A stretch of DNA of 64,000 nucleotides from Nissolia schottii (lineage: Eukaryota; Streptophyta; Magnoliopsida; Fabales; Fabaceae), in assembly GCA_003254905.1 (NCBI GenBank), contig QANU01004362.1, forward strand, positions 1-64,000. The letters are read 5' to 3'. The translations under genes and the position numbers were made by a program. Position 1 is the first letter of the stretch; each line of letters opens with the position of its first letter. The notes beneath the pieces are model-generated. The model saw only the letters and a program-made list of their open reading frames with translations, was not told the origin of the DNA and made no database searches. This document shows, in pieces, positions 1 to 10,558 of this stretch.

Positions 1-354
1 AATCTTTTTGAATTTGAATTTAATCTTGAATTTATTGGCCTCAATCTTCTCTTCAAATCTCTTTGAAATTTATATCTTATCAAATCTCCTTCAAATCCTC
101 AATGATCCTCTTGACAATTTATTTTCTGCAATTAAAATAAAAAACTAAAAAAGACCAAAAGAAATCTAGATATTAAATTTTAAGATAAAGTAGTGCTTAA
201 AATTAGATTTTTCTAAATTTCTCACAAAAGAGGATAATGTGCAAAACATATTAATTAAGCATTAAAATCACACATTTTTAGTGTGCAAAGTTCAATTATA
301 GAATAATAAAATAGGGTACAAAATACACCTATCAATCATCATTTTCCTCGCAGG
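1..354. other. AT-rich DNA, no feature recognised
   Basis: The stretch is A/T-rich with many TTTGAATTT-like words and no reading frame of interest. I see no terminal repeat or gene fragment in it. Confidence 0.5.
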
Positions 355-1310
355 TTTTCAAAGAGTGTGTTGGTGTCTCTCAGGAGTGGTGGAGTGAGTG
401 TAAAGCATGCTGCGTAGTCTAAATTTCCCACTAGTCAATAATGTCCTTTGTTCTTTTTGCTTGGTCAAGGAAGAGACTCTCAAAAATGTCTTCTTCTCAT
501 GTTTAGTGTCGTATAGACTCTAGTCATCGTGTGGGAAGTGGTGGGGTATATCTTTGTGCCTGCCCTGTGGTTCTGTCACCTTTTTCGACACATGGCTTGG
601 GGCACTTTTTAGAAACTTTGACAAGAAGCTCTGGACGTTACTCATGTATGTGGTCACTTGGTCAATTTGTTGGATCAAGAACAAATTGGTGTTTGACAGA
701 ATCAAACCATCTTGAAATTGCCTTAATTCTTCATTGCTTGGGGTTTTATACTAAAGCTTGGTGCCTAGACCTACCCTTTAACCATAAGTTATTCTTTACA
801 AACCTTCACCAGGTTAGAGCTTGGAACAGCTATTGATGCGGAGTATTTGGGCCTCACTACATAATTGTCTGCTTCTTCGTCTTTAGTTTAGTCTCGGTAA
901 TACTTGGTGCCTATGCATTTTGTCCCCCCATTGGTGTTGTTGTGTTGTTGTTTCGTTCTCTTCTCTGAGGTACAAATGCAATCTTCTAACAGTTAATGTG
1001 GTGTGCCTTGCTGTCTAATTTATGTCTCATTCTGTTGGTGACCTTCCTTGGTTGATTCTGTTGGAGTTGGTTGCTTTGGTTGTTGTAGTTGCATTGTGCT
1101 TGTGCCTTTACTTTGTGTTGGGTTGATCTTATTTTGTTCTTTCCTTTTGTTTTTGTGTTTTCTTCTAGTTTTTGTTTTGCTTTTGGCTATTGTTATGTTT
1201 TCAATAGCAGACCTTGGGGACATATCAGTATCTGTACTGGCGGGTGTGCCTACTTGAAACTTTGTTGCTCTCTATCCTTTGATGGTCTGATCCTTCTTTA
1301 ACTATAAAAA
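355..1310 (+). mobile_element. L1-type LINE, 5'-truncated 3' end with zf-RVT zinc knuckle
   Basis: Reading from about 422 in the frame that contains position 440 gives a reverse-transcriptase zinc-binding (zf-RVT) domain: a C-x2-C pair (CSFC), an E-E-T-L-K-N-V-F-F-S-C block, then a W-W-G motif and a W-S-I-C-W-I-K-N-K-L-V-F segment. This order is the usual C-terminus of plant L1 ORF2. There is an in-frame stop inside the domain (about position 512) and another at about 710, so the copy is dead. The following 500 bp is T/G-rich, and the end near 1240-1310 (CAGTATCTGTACTGG followed by an A-run) resembles the 3' UTR of plant L1 elements. The reverse transcriptase core and endonuclease are absent, as expected after 5' truncation during target-primed integration. 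The 5' boundary is uncertain. Confidence 0.7.
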
Positions 1311-1639
1311 AATCCAAAAATTAATATATCTAAATACAATTATAGTCAGATAGATTAATCATGAAGTTGTGCATATATATACAAGAGTAAGAATGTAAAT
1401 ATAACTTCAAGGATGTTGTAAACTTGTCTTTGATTCTTGGGAGATGTATGCAAGGGATTTAAACTCTATTTTAAATGTATTTATACTTCTTTTTTTCCCA
1501 TTGCACAACATAATTAATTATAACTATAAAATATTAAAACTTAAGGAGAAAAATAAATACACTAGTTCCCGTCATATGACACATGATGAGCAGTTGAGCA
1601 CCCACTGCACTAGCTAGTTTCTTTTTTTTTTTTTTTCAA
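1311..1639. other. AT-rich spacer
   Basis: Low-complexity A/T sequence ending in a T-run (about 1621-1636). No gene or repeat boundary is visible. Confidence 0.45.
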
Positions 1640-3104
1640 TTATCACAAACCATGAACCAGAGCAAAAGAGAGAAAACAAGAGAGAAAATGTTCTACAATA
1701 TGATTGTGAGAAATTAATAGCAGAGTGGCTATTGTAGTAGATCACCATCGACGACCGGAAAAGAACACCAAAGTTCTCCAGCAAATAGGTAAGCTATTGA
1801 ATTTCACAAGAGGTGGCATTGAGTGCATTGTATTTCGCTTTAGAAGAAGAGCGAGAAACCATGTGCTGCTTCTTGGAGCGCCACGTAATCAAAGACTGGC
1901 CAAGATAGATACATTACCCAGTCACAAAGCGTCTTGTGTTAGGACAAGTCACACAATCGTTGTCACTGAAGTCAATGAGATGCACCTTAGAGGTAGACGA
2001 AAAGAATAATCCTTGACTAAGGGAAGACTTGAGATAACGAAGAACTTGAAGCACTGCATTGTAGTGAACCACCATGGGAGCACTAAGGAATTGATTGAGG
2101 TAGCTAACAATAAAATTGATATCAAGCCTAGTGGTAGTGAGGTAAAGCAATTGGCCAACCAATCGGCGATAGCCATAATGGTTAGGATGAGCCTCACCAT
2201 CATCATTGATGAGGTGCAAATTGGGATCCATGGGCATGCTAGCTATTTTACGGCCTAAGAGTCCAACAGTTTGAAGGAACTTTAATGTATACATCTGTTG
2301 ATAGAGGGAAATACCACAAAAAGAACGAGAAACCTCATGACCCAAAGAAATTTGAGGATGCCAAGATCCTTCATGCTAAACATTGAATACAGCTTCGTCT
2401 TGATAGGTCGAATTTCATCCTGATCATTCCCAGAAAAAATTATTTTATTGACGTAAATCAAGAGAGCAATGAATAACCTAGAAGGCTTGCGTTTGATGGA
2501 AAGGAAAAATTAGCCTGAGACTGAACAAAGTCAGACACAAGAAGAACCACAGAAAGCTTTTCATACCATTAGCGACTCACTTTATGAAGCCGATATAGGG
2601 ATTCGTAAAGACGACACACCTATCCAGCTTTAGGAGGAGTTACTCCTTGGGGGAGCTCCATGTAGACCTCTTCATGGAAGTCCCCATGAAGAAGCACATT
2701 ATTAACGTTGAGTTGTTCAAGGCACCAATTCTAAGAGGCAGAAAGGGATAAAAGAAGATGAGTCGTACAACTTGGCAACTAGAGAAAAGGTTTCAAGAAA
2801 ATCAATGCCCTTGGTTTGGTAAACCCCTTAGCAATGAGGCGACCTTTGTAACGCTCGATGGTGCCATCTGTTTGGTATTTAATTTTGTATACCCATTTAT
2901 AACCAACAGGACACTTTCCCAATGGTAAATCAACAAATTCCTAACAGTACCAGTGCGCCAAAGTGGTACAATTTTAGCATCCATGGCTTGTTTCCAGTAG
3001 TCAAACCGGGAAGCCTGGGCATAGGTTTTGGGTTCATCATGAGAAGAGATGGCAAGTATAAAATTCTTATGGGAGAGGAAAAGCTTAGTGTAAAAAAACA
3101 TGAG

Positions 3105-4595
3105 AATTATTTGCTTATGAAATGGCACTTATTTGCTTATGTTTTAAAGAATTATTTAATTGAATTCCCCATTTTTTGTAGGATTTATAATATATTCTTA
3201 AAGATGGATGCAAACCTATTAATTGAGAAGAATCCCAAGAAGAATGGAGCAAAAAGGAAGAAAATAGAAGCAGCCGCTTAGCGGTAATCAAGGTCTGCTT
3301 AGCGCACGTACGACAAAGACCGCTCAGCGGTAGTACCTGGGCCGCTAAGCAATGTAGTCCACCGAGCCACTTGCAGCCGCCACATTTATTGGACCAGCTG
3401 GCGCCGCCCTGCAAAAGTCGACGCCGCCCCTGGAAAAGCTGCCGGCTTATTAATTATGACAGCCTGTAAGCCGCCAGAAAAGACCAAACCACTCAGCAGA
3501 TGAACATTATCACTCAACGGACAAGCCTTTACCGCTGAGCGACGTGCCCTAACTGTTCAGCGGTGGCCCCAAATCTGAGTCTATAAATAGAGGACCCGAG
3601 GCATTCATTAGAAGACATCCCTCCATAATTCAGAATCCATTTCTTTCTTATTTCTCTTGTACTTCAAAGCTTAGGTTAGTTTAGCAACAAAGAGGAGGCC
3701 AGTGAAGGAGCCAGGAGGTCAAGGAAGCACGGACGACGTTGTCATGACGGCATGAGAACGTGTAATGGTAAGCGTCCACACCTTGCCTCTGAGATTCTCT
3801 TGTAAGATGGATTTCTAATCCTCTTGTTGGGATTTTGATGATTACTGTAGCATGATTGTATCCATGTAACTTTTTGCATTTTGAATCTATCAGTTTCTTA
3901 TGATTAGCTTGAATAATTTTACGCTTAATGCTTGTTTTAGCTTTGCTACCTAAAGCATGATTTCAAACTGTTTGATTGCGTGCGATAGCGACGTCATAAG
4001 TTGGAACTAAATCATTTCATCTAATTCTTGTTGCCATAACTGGAATGAGGATTAGCCGTTTTTAACATCTAAAATAACACTGGTGTACTTTGTTAAGTTT
4101 GTGTGCGAGAGTGACAGTTTAACAAAGGAAACCGGTGATCTTTTCATGCGCGAAAGCGATGAACAAGTTAAGAACTGGTGGCAGGCAATCAATAAAATGA
4201 TAACTCTGTAGTACTAAGCTAATGGATGCATGAAACTATAATATGATTCAAATTCCCAACAAGCTCTGGATCTACCTCTGATTTGTTGCCTCTTTATTTT
4301 CATGTCATTTATTTCTTTAGTTTATTTAACTATCAAATCAATTTACCAAACCTTCACCTTATTGTTTAATTAAATAAACTCAAGAACGGTATTTTTGCAA
4401 CTCTCTGTGGATACGACTATACCCGACTATACTGCAATTGGATTCCTCGAGAATCTGAAAGCTGTAAAGAAGGATATATATTTATTTTGAATGACGAAAG
4501 TGTAATTGGCCTTCAACAAAATTGGCACAGTTTTGGGAAACTGAAACTGTGTCAAGGTTGGAGAATGCGTAAATAAGCTTTCAACAAATTTGGCG
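3105..4595 (+). mobile_element. Athila-like Ty3/gypsy LTR (solo or fragment)
   Basis: The block ends at about 4590-4607 with TTTGGCGCCGTTGCCGGGA, the primer-binding-site junction typical of plant Athila/Tat-type Ty3 elements. It is preceded by the conserved 3' LTR phrases CAAGAACGG, TTTTTGCAACTCTCTGTGG and ATACGAC. A TATA box (TATAAATAGAGGACC) lies at about 3582. Only a short piece of interior may follow (to about 4700), so it is best read as a solo or truncated LTR, inserted in the copia fossil. Its GC-rich part (3270-3570) carries four pairs of short CGCTnAGCG palindromes. The start is approximate (a TG near 3100-3120). Confidence 0.65.
3274..3563. repeat. Four palindrome couplets, CCGCTnAGCGG type, 21-22 nt pitch
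   Basis: Near-palindromes related to CCGCTnAGCGG occur in pairs starting at 3274/3295, 3320/3342, 3489/3510 and 3532/3553. The start-to-start distance is therefore 21, 22, 21 and 21 nt. The spacer between the two members is about 10 nt and unrelated from pair to pair. The members vary by one to three bases, which suggests a decaying motif rather than simple sequence. Role unknown. Confidence 0.7.
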
Positions 4596-4607
4596 CCGTT
4601 GCCGGGA

Positions 4608-4918
4608 TTAATGCCAGGGAACTGCGTCATACATAAGAAAAAGGCTTGCTTTACACTTTCAACACACGTAGGGCTACTACCCCTACGAAAGCTCCATCGT
4701 GGTCATACTGATGTTTATGCATGCTAAAATAAACAACTTTATTTCGTAAATAAATAACTAATTTCATAAAAAGGTAATTGATTTCATATATAAGATAATA
4801 TTTAAATTACATTTAGTTTTGAAGAAAATAATGAAAATGTAATTAACGTGTAAATACTAATGGGGGGATCTGCCTTAGTGAACTAGAGCATATATATTGA
4901 CATAACCCTGGTAGGCCC
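4608..4918. other. Spacer between nested elements
   Basis: Starts with possible retroelement interior (to about 4720) and continues as A/T-rich DNA. No gene is seen. Confidence 0.4.
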
Positions 4919-6190
4919 CACTACAAAACGGATCTTACCACTGACGCTGAATCTCACTGTTACTGGACGAGGGGAATTTTCTCATTGTCCTCTACTATAT
5001 CCAACATACATGTTATCGGTGGATAACTCTGCCGATAAATATTAGATAATAAATTATATAGATGATAAATTTACTAGCGGATATATCTACTGATAATAAT
5101 TTAGGGTTTAGGGTTATTAACTTTATCATTTATATTTTTCTCGTTAATAAAAGAACACGACATAAGCACATTACCAAAATATGACATACAATGTACCTAA
5201 CCAATTATGAGACTCGTGTATGGTTGAATCATAGTAGGCAATATGCAACTTTAATAATTCCACGTATGATTACCAAATAATAATTATCATATAATTATCA
5301 AAATGACGTGAAGAAAAATTTGTTCTTTGGCACAACGCTAGGCATATATACCAAATAGACATTGTCATCTTAATTTTGTTCTTGCGAGGAATAATTAGAA
5401 GTACGATGGAGGAATTACTTTAATTATAGTTGATTATGTTTGTGTTATTGATGATCTTTATTTATATATATATATACACATATATCTCTTTAAACATAAG
5501 AACATAGGATGATAAAATAACTTTAAACAATTTATGAGACCCTGTAATTGCATAGGATTAACTTGTTTAAGGTTTAGAGTTATTACTAGAAAAAATTTTC
5601 CACTGCAAACAAAACGCAACATTTTGTTTGTCAAAGTTACCAATGGATTACCTTTTACTGGTGGATAAATCTGTCGGTAACAAATTTTTGAATTGGCGAG
5701 ATTCCCGCCTAAGTGAAACGCATCGTTTCACTTAATACCATTACCGATGGATTCCATTTATCGGCAGATAAATATGCTGATAAAAATTGTGAAACCTTAT
5801 TTTGCGAGATCCCCTTTCTCTTCCTCATTTTCTTATTCTCCTCATTCTCTCTAACCCGTTATCAACTCCGCCTCCGTCAGTTCTCAGTCGTCCACCGCTA
5901 CCTCTATCTCTGCCGCCTCCACTACCTTTGTCTATCGACATATCTCATTGTTGTTGTCTCTACCGAGACCGCTACCAATCTAATCCTTCATGTCCATCGA
6001 GGTTGCCACCACCCCAGCCTTCATCTCCATCACGTCCACTACCTCCATCGCCAAGAAGTCTCCCTCATTGTTTATTTATTTATTTATTTATTTATTCTTG
6101 TAGGATAGTTAACGGTAATAGGATAGATGACTATTGAGTTTAGAAATTGATTGATTGTTTATTGTGTGTTAATGTGTATGTGTAATGTTA

Positions 6191-6216
6191 GTGTGTGTGT
6201 GTGTGTGTGTGTGTGT
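6191..6216. repeat. (GT)n microsatellite
   Basis: Thirteen GT dinucleotides in a row inside the CACTA element, followed by about 150 bp of GT-rich degenerate sequence. Confidence 0.95.
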
Positions 6217-6601
6217 ATTTATGTAATTGTTTGTAAGTGTGTTTATGTAATTGATTAATTATTTGTAAGTGTCAGTGTATGTGCTTGTGGTAATGTGTCC
6301 ATTTGATAAGTGTTAGTGTGTGTATGTGATTATGTTATAGTGTGTGTGTGTGATAAGTGTTAATGTGTGTATTTTGTGTATTTTGCTTTGTGATTTTTTT
6401 ATTTTATTTTATTTATTGACAACGTATGAACAAATGTTGATGTCCCAAAAGTTAATGAGGAGGAGCTATGGTTGGAGGTCATCAGTGGTACGAATAGAAA
6501 TCACACATATGGTCAAGGTGCAATTCTTCTCAAGACGACTAATTAAGAGAGGGGGATGGAGAAGATGATCGGCTACTAGCATCACTTCTAGGTTTGCCGC
6601 C

Positions 6602-6718
6602 ATGCCCACTAAGGATGACGTCTTTTGCATCATTCATGATCTTAATGCTGAACTCCACATCCAAGCCATGCAGTTGCAATATGAGGTGACCCGTCTTCAA
6701 GAAGAGTTAAAGACATAG
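6602..6718 (+). CDS. 38-codon reading frame inside the CACTA element, possible transposase tail
   Basis: An ATG at 6602 opens a 38-residue frame that ends at TAG 6716-6718. The peptide is rich in Q, E and L with heptad-like spacing (LHIQAMQLQYEV then LQEEL), which predicts a short coiled coil. Coiled-coil C-termini occur in plant Ptta/En/Spm accessory proteins, so this may be a remnant exon of such a gene. It may also be chance. No promoter or splice partner could be assigned. Confidence 0.25.
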   Translation: MPTKDDVFCIIHDLNAELHIQAMQLQYEVTRLQEELKT

Positions 6719-7655
6719 TGGACGTAGTGGAAGAAGAAAAAAATGGCTTCTAGCTTCTCCCGCATGTGGTTACATCTATAGGCAGGAGGATCATCACAAC
6801 CACTAGAATTGTACGTGTCAGAAAGCACAGAGGATAACAATGATGATGAGCATATCCCCAACACTCCTGCCCCTCGCCACCACGCGGAAGATAGCGAGGA
6901 TTTGATGAGCCTCGAATACACCGCCAACCCCAGCCCACCTTGCTAAAACAACGGTCACTCTTGNTTTAATATTGTTTTAATAGGTATTTAATTTTGTTTC
7001 AATGAATATTAAATGTATTGGATATTTAATTTTGTTTCAATCAATACTAATTTTGTTATTTACAATTACATATGTTTTTATTTTTTTTTAATTTCATATA
7101 TTTTTGACAAATATATTCGTCAATAACCGTTCCAAAATCATTGTTCCTGTAACTATTTATTGATGGATATATCCACCAGTATTTACCGTTGGATATATAA
7201 TTCAATAGTAACTAGTTACTAACAATCATTTATATCATTAGATACTTTTTGAAGCAAAATCGATTGAAAACAATAAAATTTGTCGATATTTTATCAAACT
7301 TCGTCGTTAAATTCGTTAGTAAAAAGTGTTTTTCTAGTAGTTACAGAAGAGAAACTGAATAAATCACAGTCAGCGCAAGAGAGCTCTCTCACACATAGAG
7401 CTCTAATACCATATCACAAGCTATGAACTAGAGCGAAAGAGAGAAAACAAGAGAGAAAAGGTAGTGCCATATGATTGTTAGAAACTAATATTCCTCTTCT
7501 GATTAGATCAACCACAGGGAGTGGCTTATATACAAGTAACTGTACAAACAGAGTCTAACTAACAGCCAGCTCAGCATCTAACGAACTATGCTATACTATG
7601 TAAATCGATCATGTACATAAGGGATATAAACGATGAGATATGATACATGTTATCA

Positions 7656-9100
7656 CAAGCTGCACTAGTTTTTTATTTTATTTTTTTTTTATATGATTCG
7701 TTGGAAAAGAGCTGCACTAGTTTCCTACCACGTAATAATTAGAGCCCATAAACACAGATTGAGAGACACTTGAATACCCAAGGCCCAACATTCGCCGGCC
7801 TGTGCATGATTGTTTACCAAAAGTATTGTTAAAAGCATATCTGATGAACGAAATATCAACCGTTGATCGGCTTGAAAAAACAATAAATAAATAATTAGTA
7901 TAATACAAAGTCTTTGAACTTACGATTTTTTACGCTCTATCTAAAATAACATTACTGTGCCACTATCACATGGAATGAGAAACAGGAATCCTTTCTAAGA
8001 TCAAATTAAGATGAAGATATATGAATTCTTTTTTTCATTATTATCGCTTTAAATTACTTTAAATATGGCTGTGTACATGTGAATACAATCTTTAGCCAGT
8101 TCCAAATCTAGTTACCTCAAATTTTAGGGCTAATTGTCATCGAGCAGCTCCCGAAAAAAAAAAAGTTTAAACTTGAGTTTAATACTAATAATGTAAATTT
8201 TTTTTACAATCTCATCTAATTAAATTTCGTCACATAAATAAAAATAGCTTACTCTCTTTTTTATTACTTAAAAAATTATGCATATAAAATAATTTAATTG
8301 AGTGATAATGTAAAAAAAATTTATACTGTCAATAGATATTATTAGTGAAAAGTGTTTTAAATTATTCTAAAAAAAATTTAATTGATCATGAATCTTAACT
8401 CAAACCAAAAACTAACATAATAGAGGATGATAATACACTCTTATTTAAGGTTATCTTGATCATATATATTGTTAAGCAATATGCAGGACTTAATTCATTC
8501 TTTCATGCTTTTAAGCTTAGGATTAGACATATTTTCCAGTAAATCAACACCAAATATAAGATTGAATTATATCATCTTAAAATTAAGACTAATTTAACTC
8601 TAAAAAATAAATTTAAAAAAATAGTTGTTCAAACACTTTAATAAAAATGTGAAACTTAATAAATAAATAATAGATTTAATTTGAATAAAAAATTTTACAC
8701 GTACAATACCTGAGCTTAAATGGACCAACCATAATTTAACACATCATTTAATTATATTTAATATAAAAATTAAAAAATTATAATTATAACTTAGCCCTTT
8801 TTAAAATTTAATAGCAAAATTTCTATCTCTCAATCCTATTTAAAATACGCATTTAACCCATTCTCATCTCCCAAAGTCTTTCCCAGCCAACCAGCGTACT
8901 TGAATTCTTATCAATGGACAAAAGGTGCTAGAGTGCAAATCAGAGTGCTCAAATCCCATCTCATGGCTAACTATATAAATCATCCGAAGTTAATATTACA
9001 AGTGGGAATGTATTCATGAAGAAAAGTTAATATGAAGACAAATAGAAGCATGACTTGATAGACATCAATGTATTCATGAATGATGGTTTAATATGGTTTA
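7656..9100. other. AT-rich intergenic DNA with one small MITE
   Basis: No gene is seen. The only structured item is the inverted-repeat element at 8186-8335, listed separately. Confidence 0.5.
8186..8335. mobile_element. Small AT-rich MITE (about 150 bp)
   Basis: A left arm around AATGTAAATTTTTTTTACA (8190) followed by CTCATCTAATTAAATT matches in inverse a right arm near 8293-8329 (AATTTAATTGAGTGATAATG then TAAAAAAAATTTATAC). Arms are about 40 nt with several mismatches. Its internal words recur in the element at 10,372-10,536, so both probably belong to one dispersed family. Confidence 0.55.
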
Positions 9101-10030
9101 GAGAGGGGGTTGAAGCTAAGCAACTAATTTTTTTGTAAGAAATTTAATTTCATTCTGATCAGAAAAGTAATCTCCTAAAACTTTAAGAGATAATCTCCTT
9201 AAGTTCAGGGAGACAAGTTTTCTGGAAATATGAAACAACGCTTTTCTGACAGAACAAAGCTTCTTTCTAAAGTTTAGAAATAAGAAAAAGTGAAAGGGAA
9301 GAAGAGAATTCAACACACAGGATTTATACTGGTTCGATTCCCAAATGTTAAGAATCTACGTCCAGTTCTTCAATTACCTCAAAGTTTTTCTTTCACTAAT
9401 CTCTCAAATATAAACACAAATTACAAATTCACAATATCTCTCAAATGTTCCTCACAAGATTTTCAAAAAAACAAAGAAAAACGGGCTTTTCTCAAAGTAC
9501 ACTCTTTACTCTTAGTCTCTTAACTCTCAAAACTCTCAAACAACAAAATAATGTTTTTCTCACCAAGAAATGAACAATTGAATCACGAATATATGTATAT
9601 ATATATATNTTTTCCTTCATTTTTTGAATTGTCCAGTACAATTTGTGTGAGCTGTCATTTTCAAATCTTTCTAGCAGCACTTGTCCTTTTTATTTATTTT
9701 CCTTTTAGAATGTTGTAGCATGAATTTTGCTGACAACTTTATGGTTTTAGTCAACCACTTTTTCTTTCTTTTCTTCCTTTTCTTCTTCGAAAAATTTCAC
9801 CCTGATTTGTGCTGACAGCTTTATGTACTTTCCTTCTTCTTGCTTTCTTTTCTTTCTTTATTTGAAACTTTGGGCCTCACTATCTTTGGGCTTGATCCAT
9901 TTCTTCCACTTAGGTTATGAAGTAAATAAATTTCATTTTGCTTCCTTGCTTGCATTTAAATTTGTGTTTCCTTGTAGAGTTCTATGTGACCAACATGAGT
10001 TTATTTAATTGGACTTGGGCTTAGCTTTTC
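9100..10030. repeat. Dispersed repeat remnant, possibly LTR-derived
   Basis: The phrase GATTTATACTGGTTCGATTC followed by CTACGTCCAGTTCTTCAA (about 9320-9375) has the look of a repeat widespread in legume DNA near LTR elements. No terminal repeat, primer-binding site or pol peptide is visible. The downstream T/C-rich part (9480-10,030) has no coding signature. An undetermined base lies at 9609 in a TA run. Confidence 0.3.
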
Positions 10031-10371
10031 TTTTTTCTAAAACACTTACTACACATATTAAAAATTTCACATAATATTTGTCATTATATTTAATTACAAA
10101 TTGAATCAACAACGAGGAAAAGTACCATAGCCCATCAATGGGCTATATGAAAATGGAAATGGGTGATTGCTAATTACTAACAAAAATTAATGACGGAGTG
10201 TTTCAAATCCTACTTTTTTTTTTAATCTCTGTCTATGGATTCATGGCTAGTGTGCGATTTCACCCAATAAATGGCGGCAATTGTGACAACTCAAATAAAA
10301 AACTGGATCATTTGAGTTTTTGCAAGAGATTAATTTCGATCTATAGCAGTGCTGTGTTTGGTGGTGTTGCT

Positions 10372-10558
10372 GGTGCGGTAAAATGTACTAATTTTACACT
10401 ATCATCTAATCACATAAACTGACAGATAAGTATGTATAGTTGATATGATACCCACTATTTAAAACATCATGCAAATAAAATGAATTGATTGAATGATTAT
10501 GTAAAAATCCTTTTACATTGTAGGTGCATCAAAATTTACATTGTAGGTGCATCAAAAT
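10372..10558. mobile_element. MITE with a 23-bp terminal tandem duplication
   Basis: The left end GTGCGGTAAAATGTACTAAT followed by TTTACACTATCATCTAATCA pairs in inverse with the right end (TGATTGAATGATTATG, TAAAAATCC, TTTTACATTGTAGGTGC). A 23-bp unit beginning TTTACATTGTAGGTGC is present twice in tandem at 10,514-10,558. Related to the MITE at 8186. Confidence 0.55.

Larger units (their letters stand above)
4919..7342. mobile_element. Non-autonomous CACTA (En/Spm) transposon, 2.4 kb
   Basis: The left end reads CACTACAAAACGG at 4919. The right end at 7331-7342 reads TTTCTAGTAGTT, the inverse of AACTACTAGAAA, so the two ends form an imperfect CACTA terminal inverted repeat. Subterminal repeats of the GATAA/TTATC type (for example TTATCGGTGGATAA, TTATCGGCAGATAA, GGATATATCCACC) are scattered over roughly the first 900 bp and the last 250 bp in both orientations, as expected for transposase-binding sites. 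The interior has no recognisable TNP2 transposase, so movement would need a transposase from elsewhere. The last base of the right TIR differs from canonical and I see no clean 3-bp target duplication, so the copy is probably immobile now. Confidence 0.7.
1640..7655 (-). mobile_element. Ty1/copia LTR retrotransposon fossil (minus strand), host of nested insertions
   Basis: Minus-strand peptides between about 3100 and 1725 match copia pol: an E-P-K-T-Y-x-Q-A-S block upstream of reverse transcriptase, then the region leading into RNase H (R-R-L-V-G-Q-L-L-Y-L, T-R-L-D-I-N-F, L-R-Y-L-K, C-P-N-T-R-R). At about 7415-7655 there is a 240-bp LTR-like block whose minus-strand start is TGATAACATGTATC. 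Next to it, at about 7397-7412, lies a TGGTATTAGAGC primer-binding site of the initiator-methionine tRNA type. About 70 bp of the LTR (GAGAGAAAACAAGAGAG and flanks) recurs at 1645-1712, the expected 3' LTR side. The element is broken in many places and its middle is occupied by an Athila-like LTR and a CACTA element. The divergence between the LTR remnants suggests an old copy. Confidence 0.7.

Noticed and set aside
1020-1301. Overlapping frames in the T/G-rich region around 1.1 kb
   Set aside because: They belong to the non-coding 3' part of the LINE and show simple hydrophobic bias only.
5713-6108. 131-codon frame inside the CACTA element
   Set aside because: Composition (H/L/S-rich, simple-sequence end with TTTA repeats) is not protein-like and no transposase motif is present.
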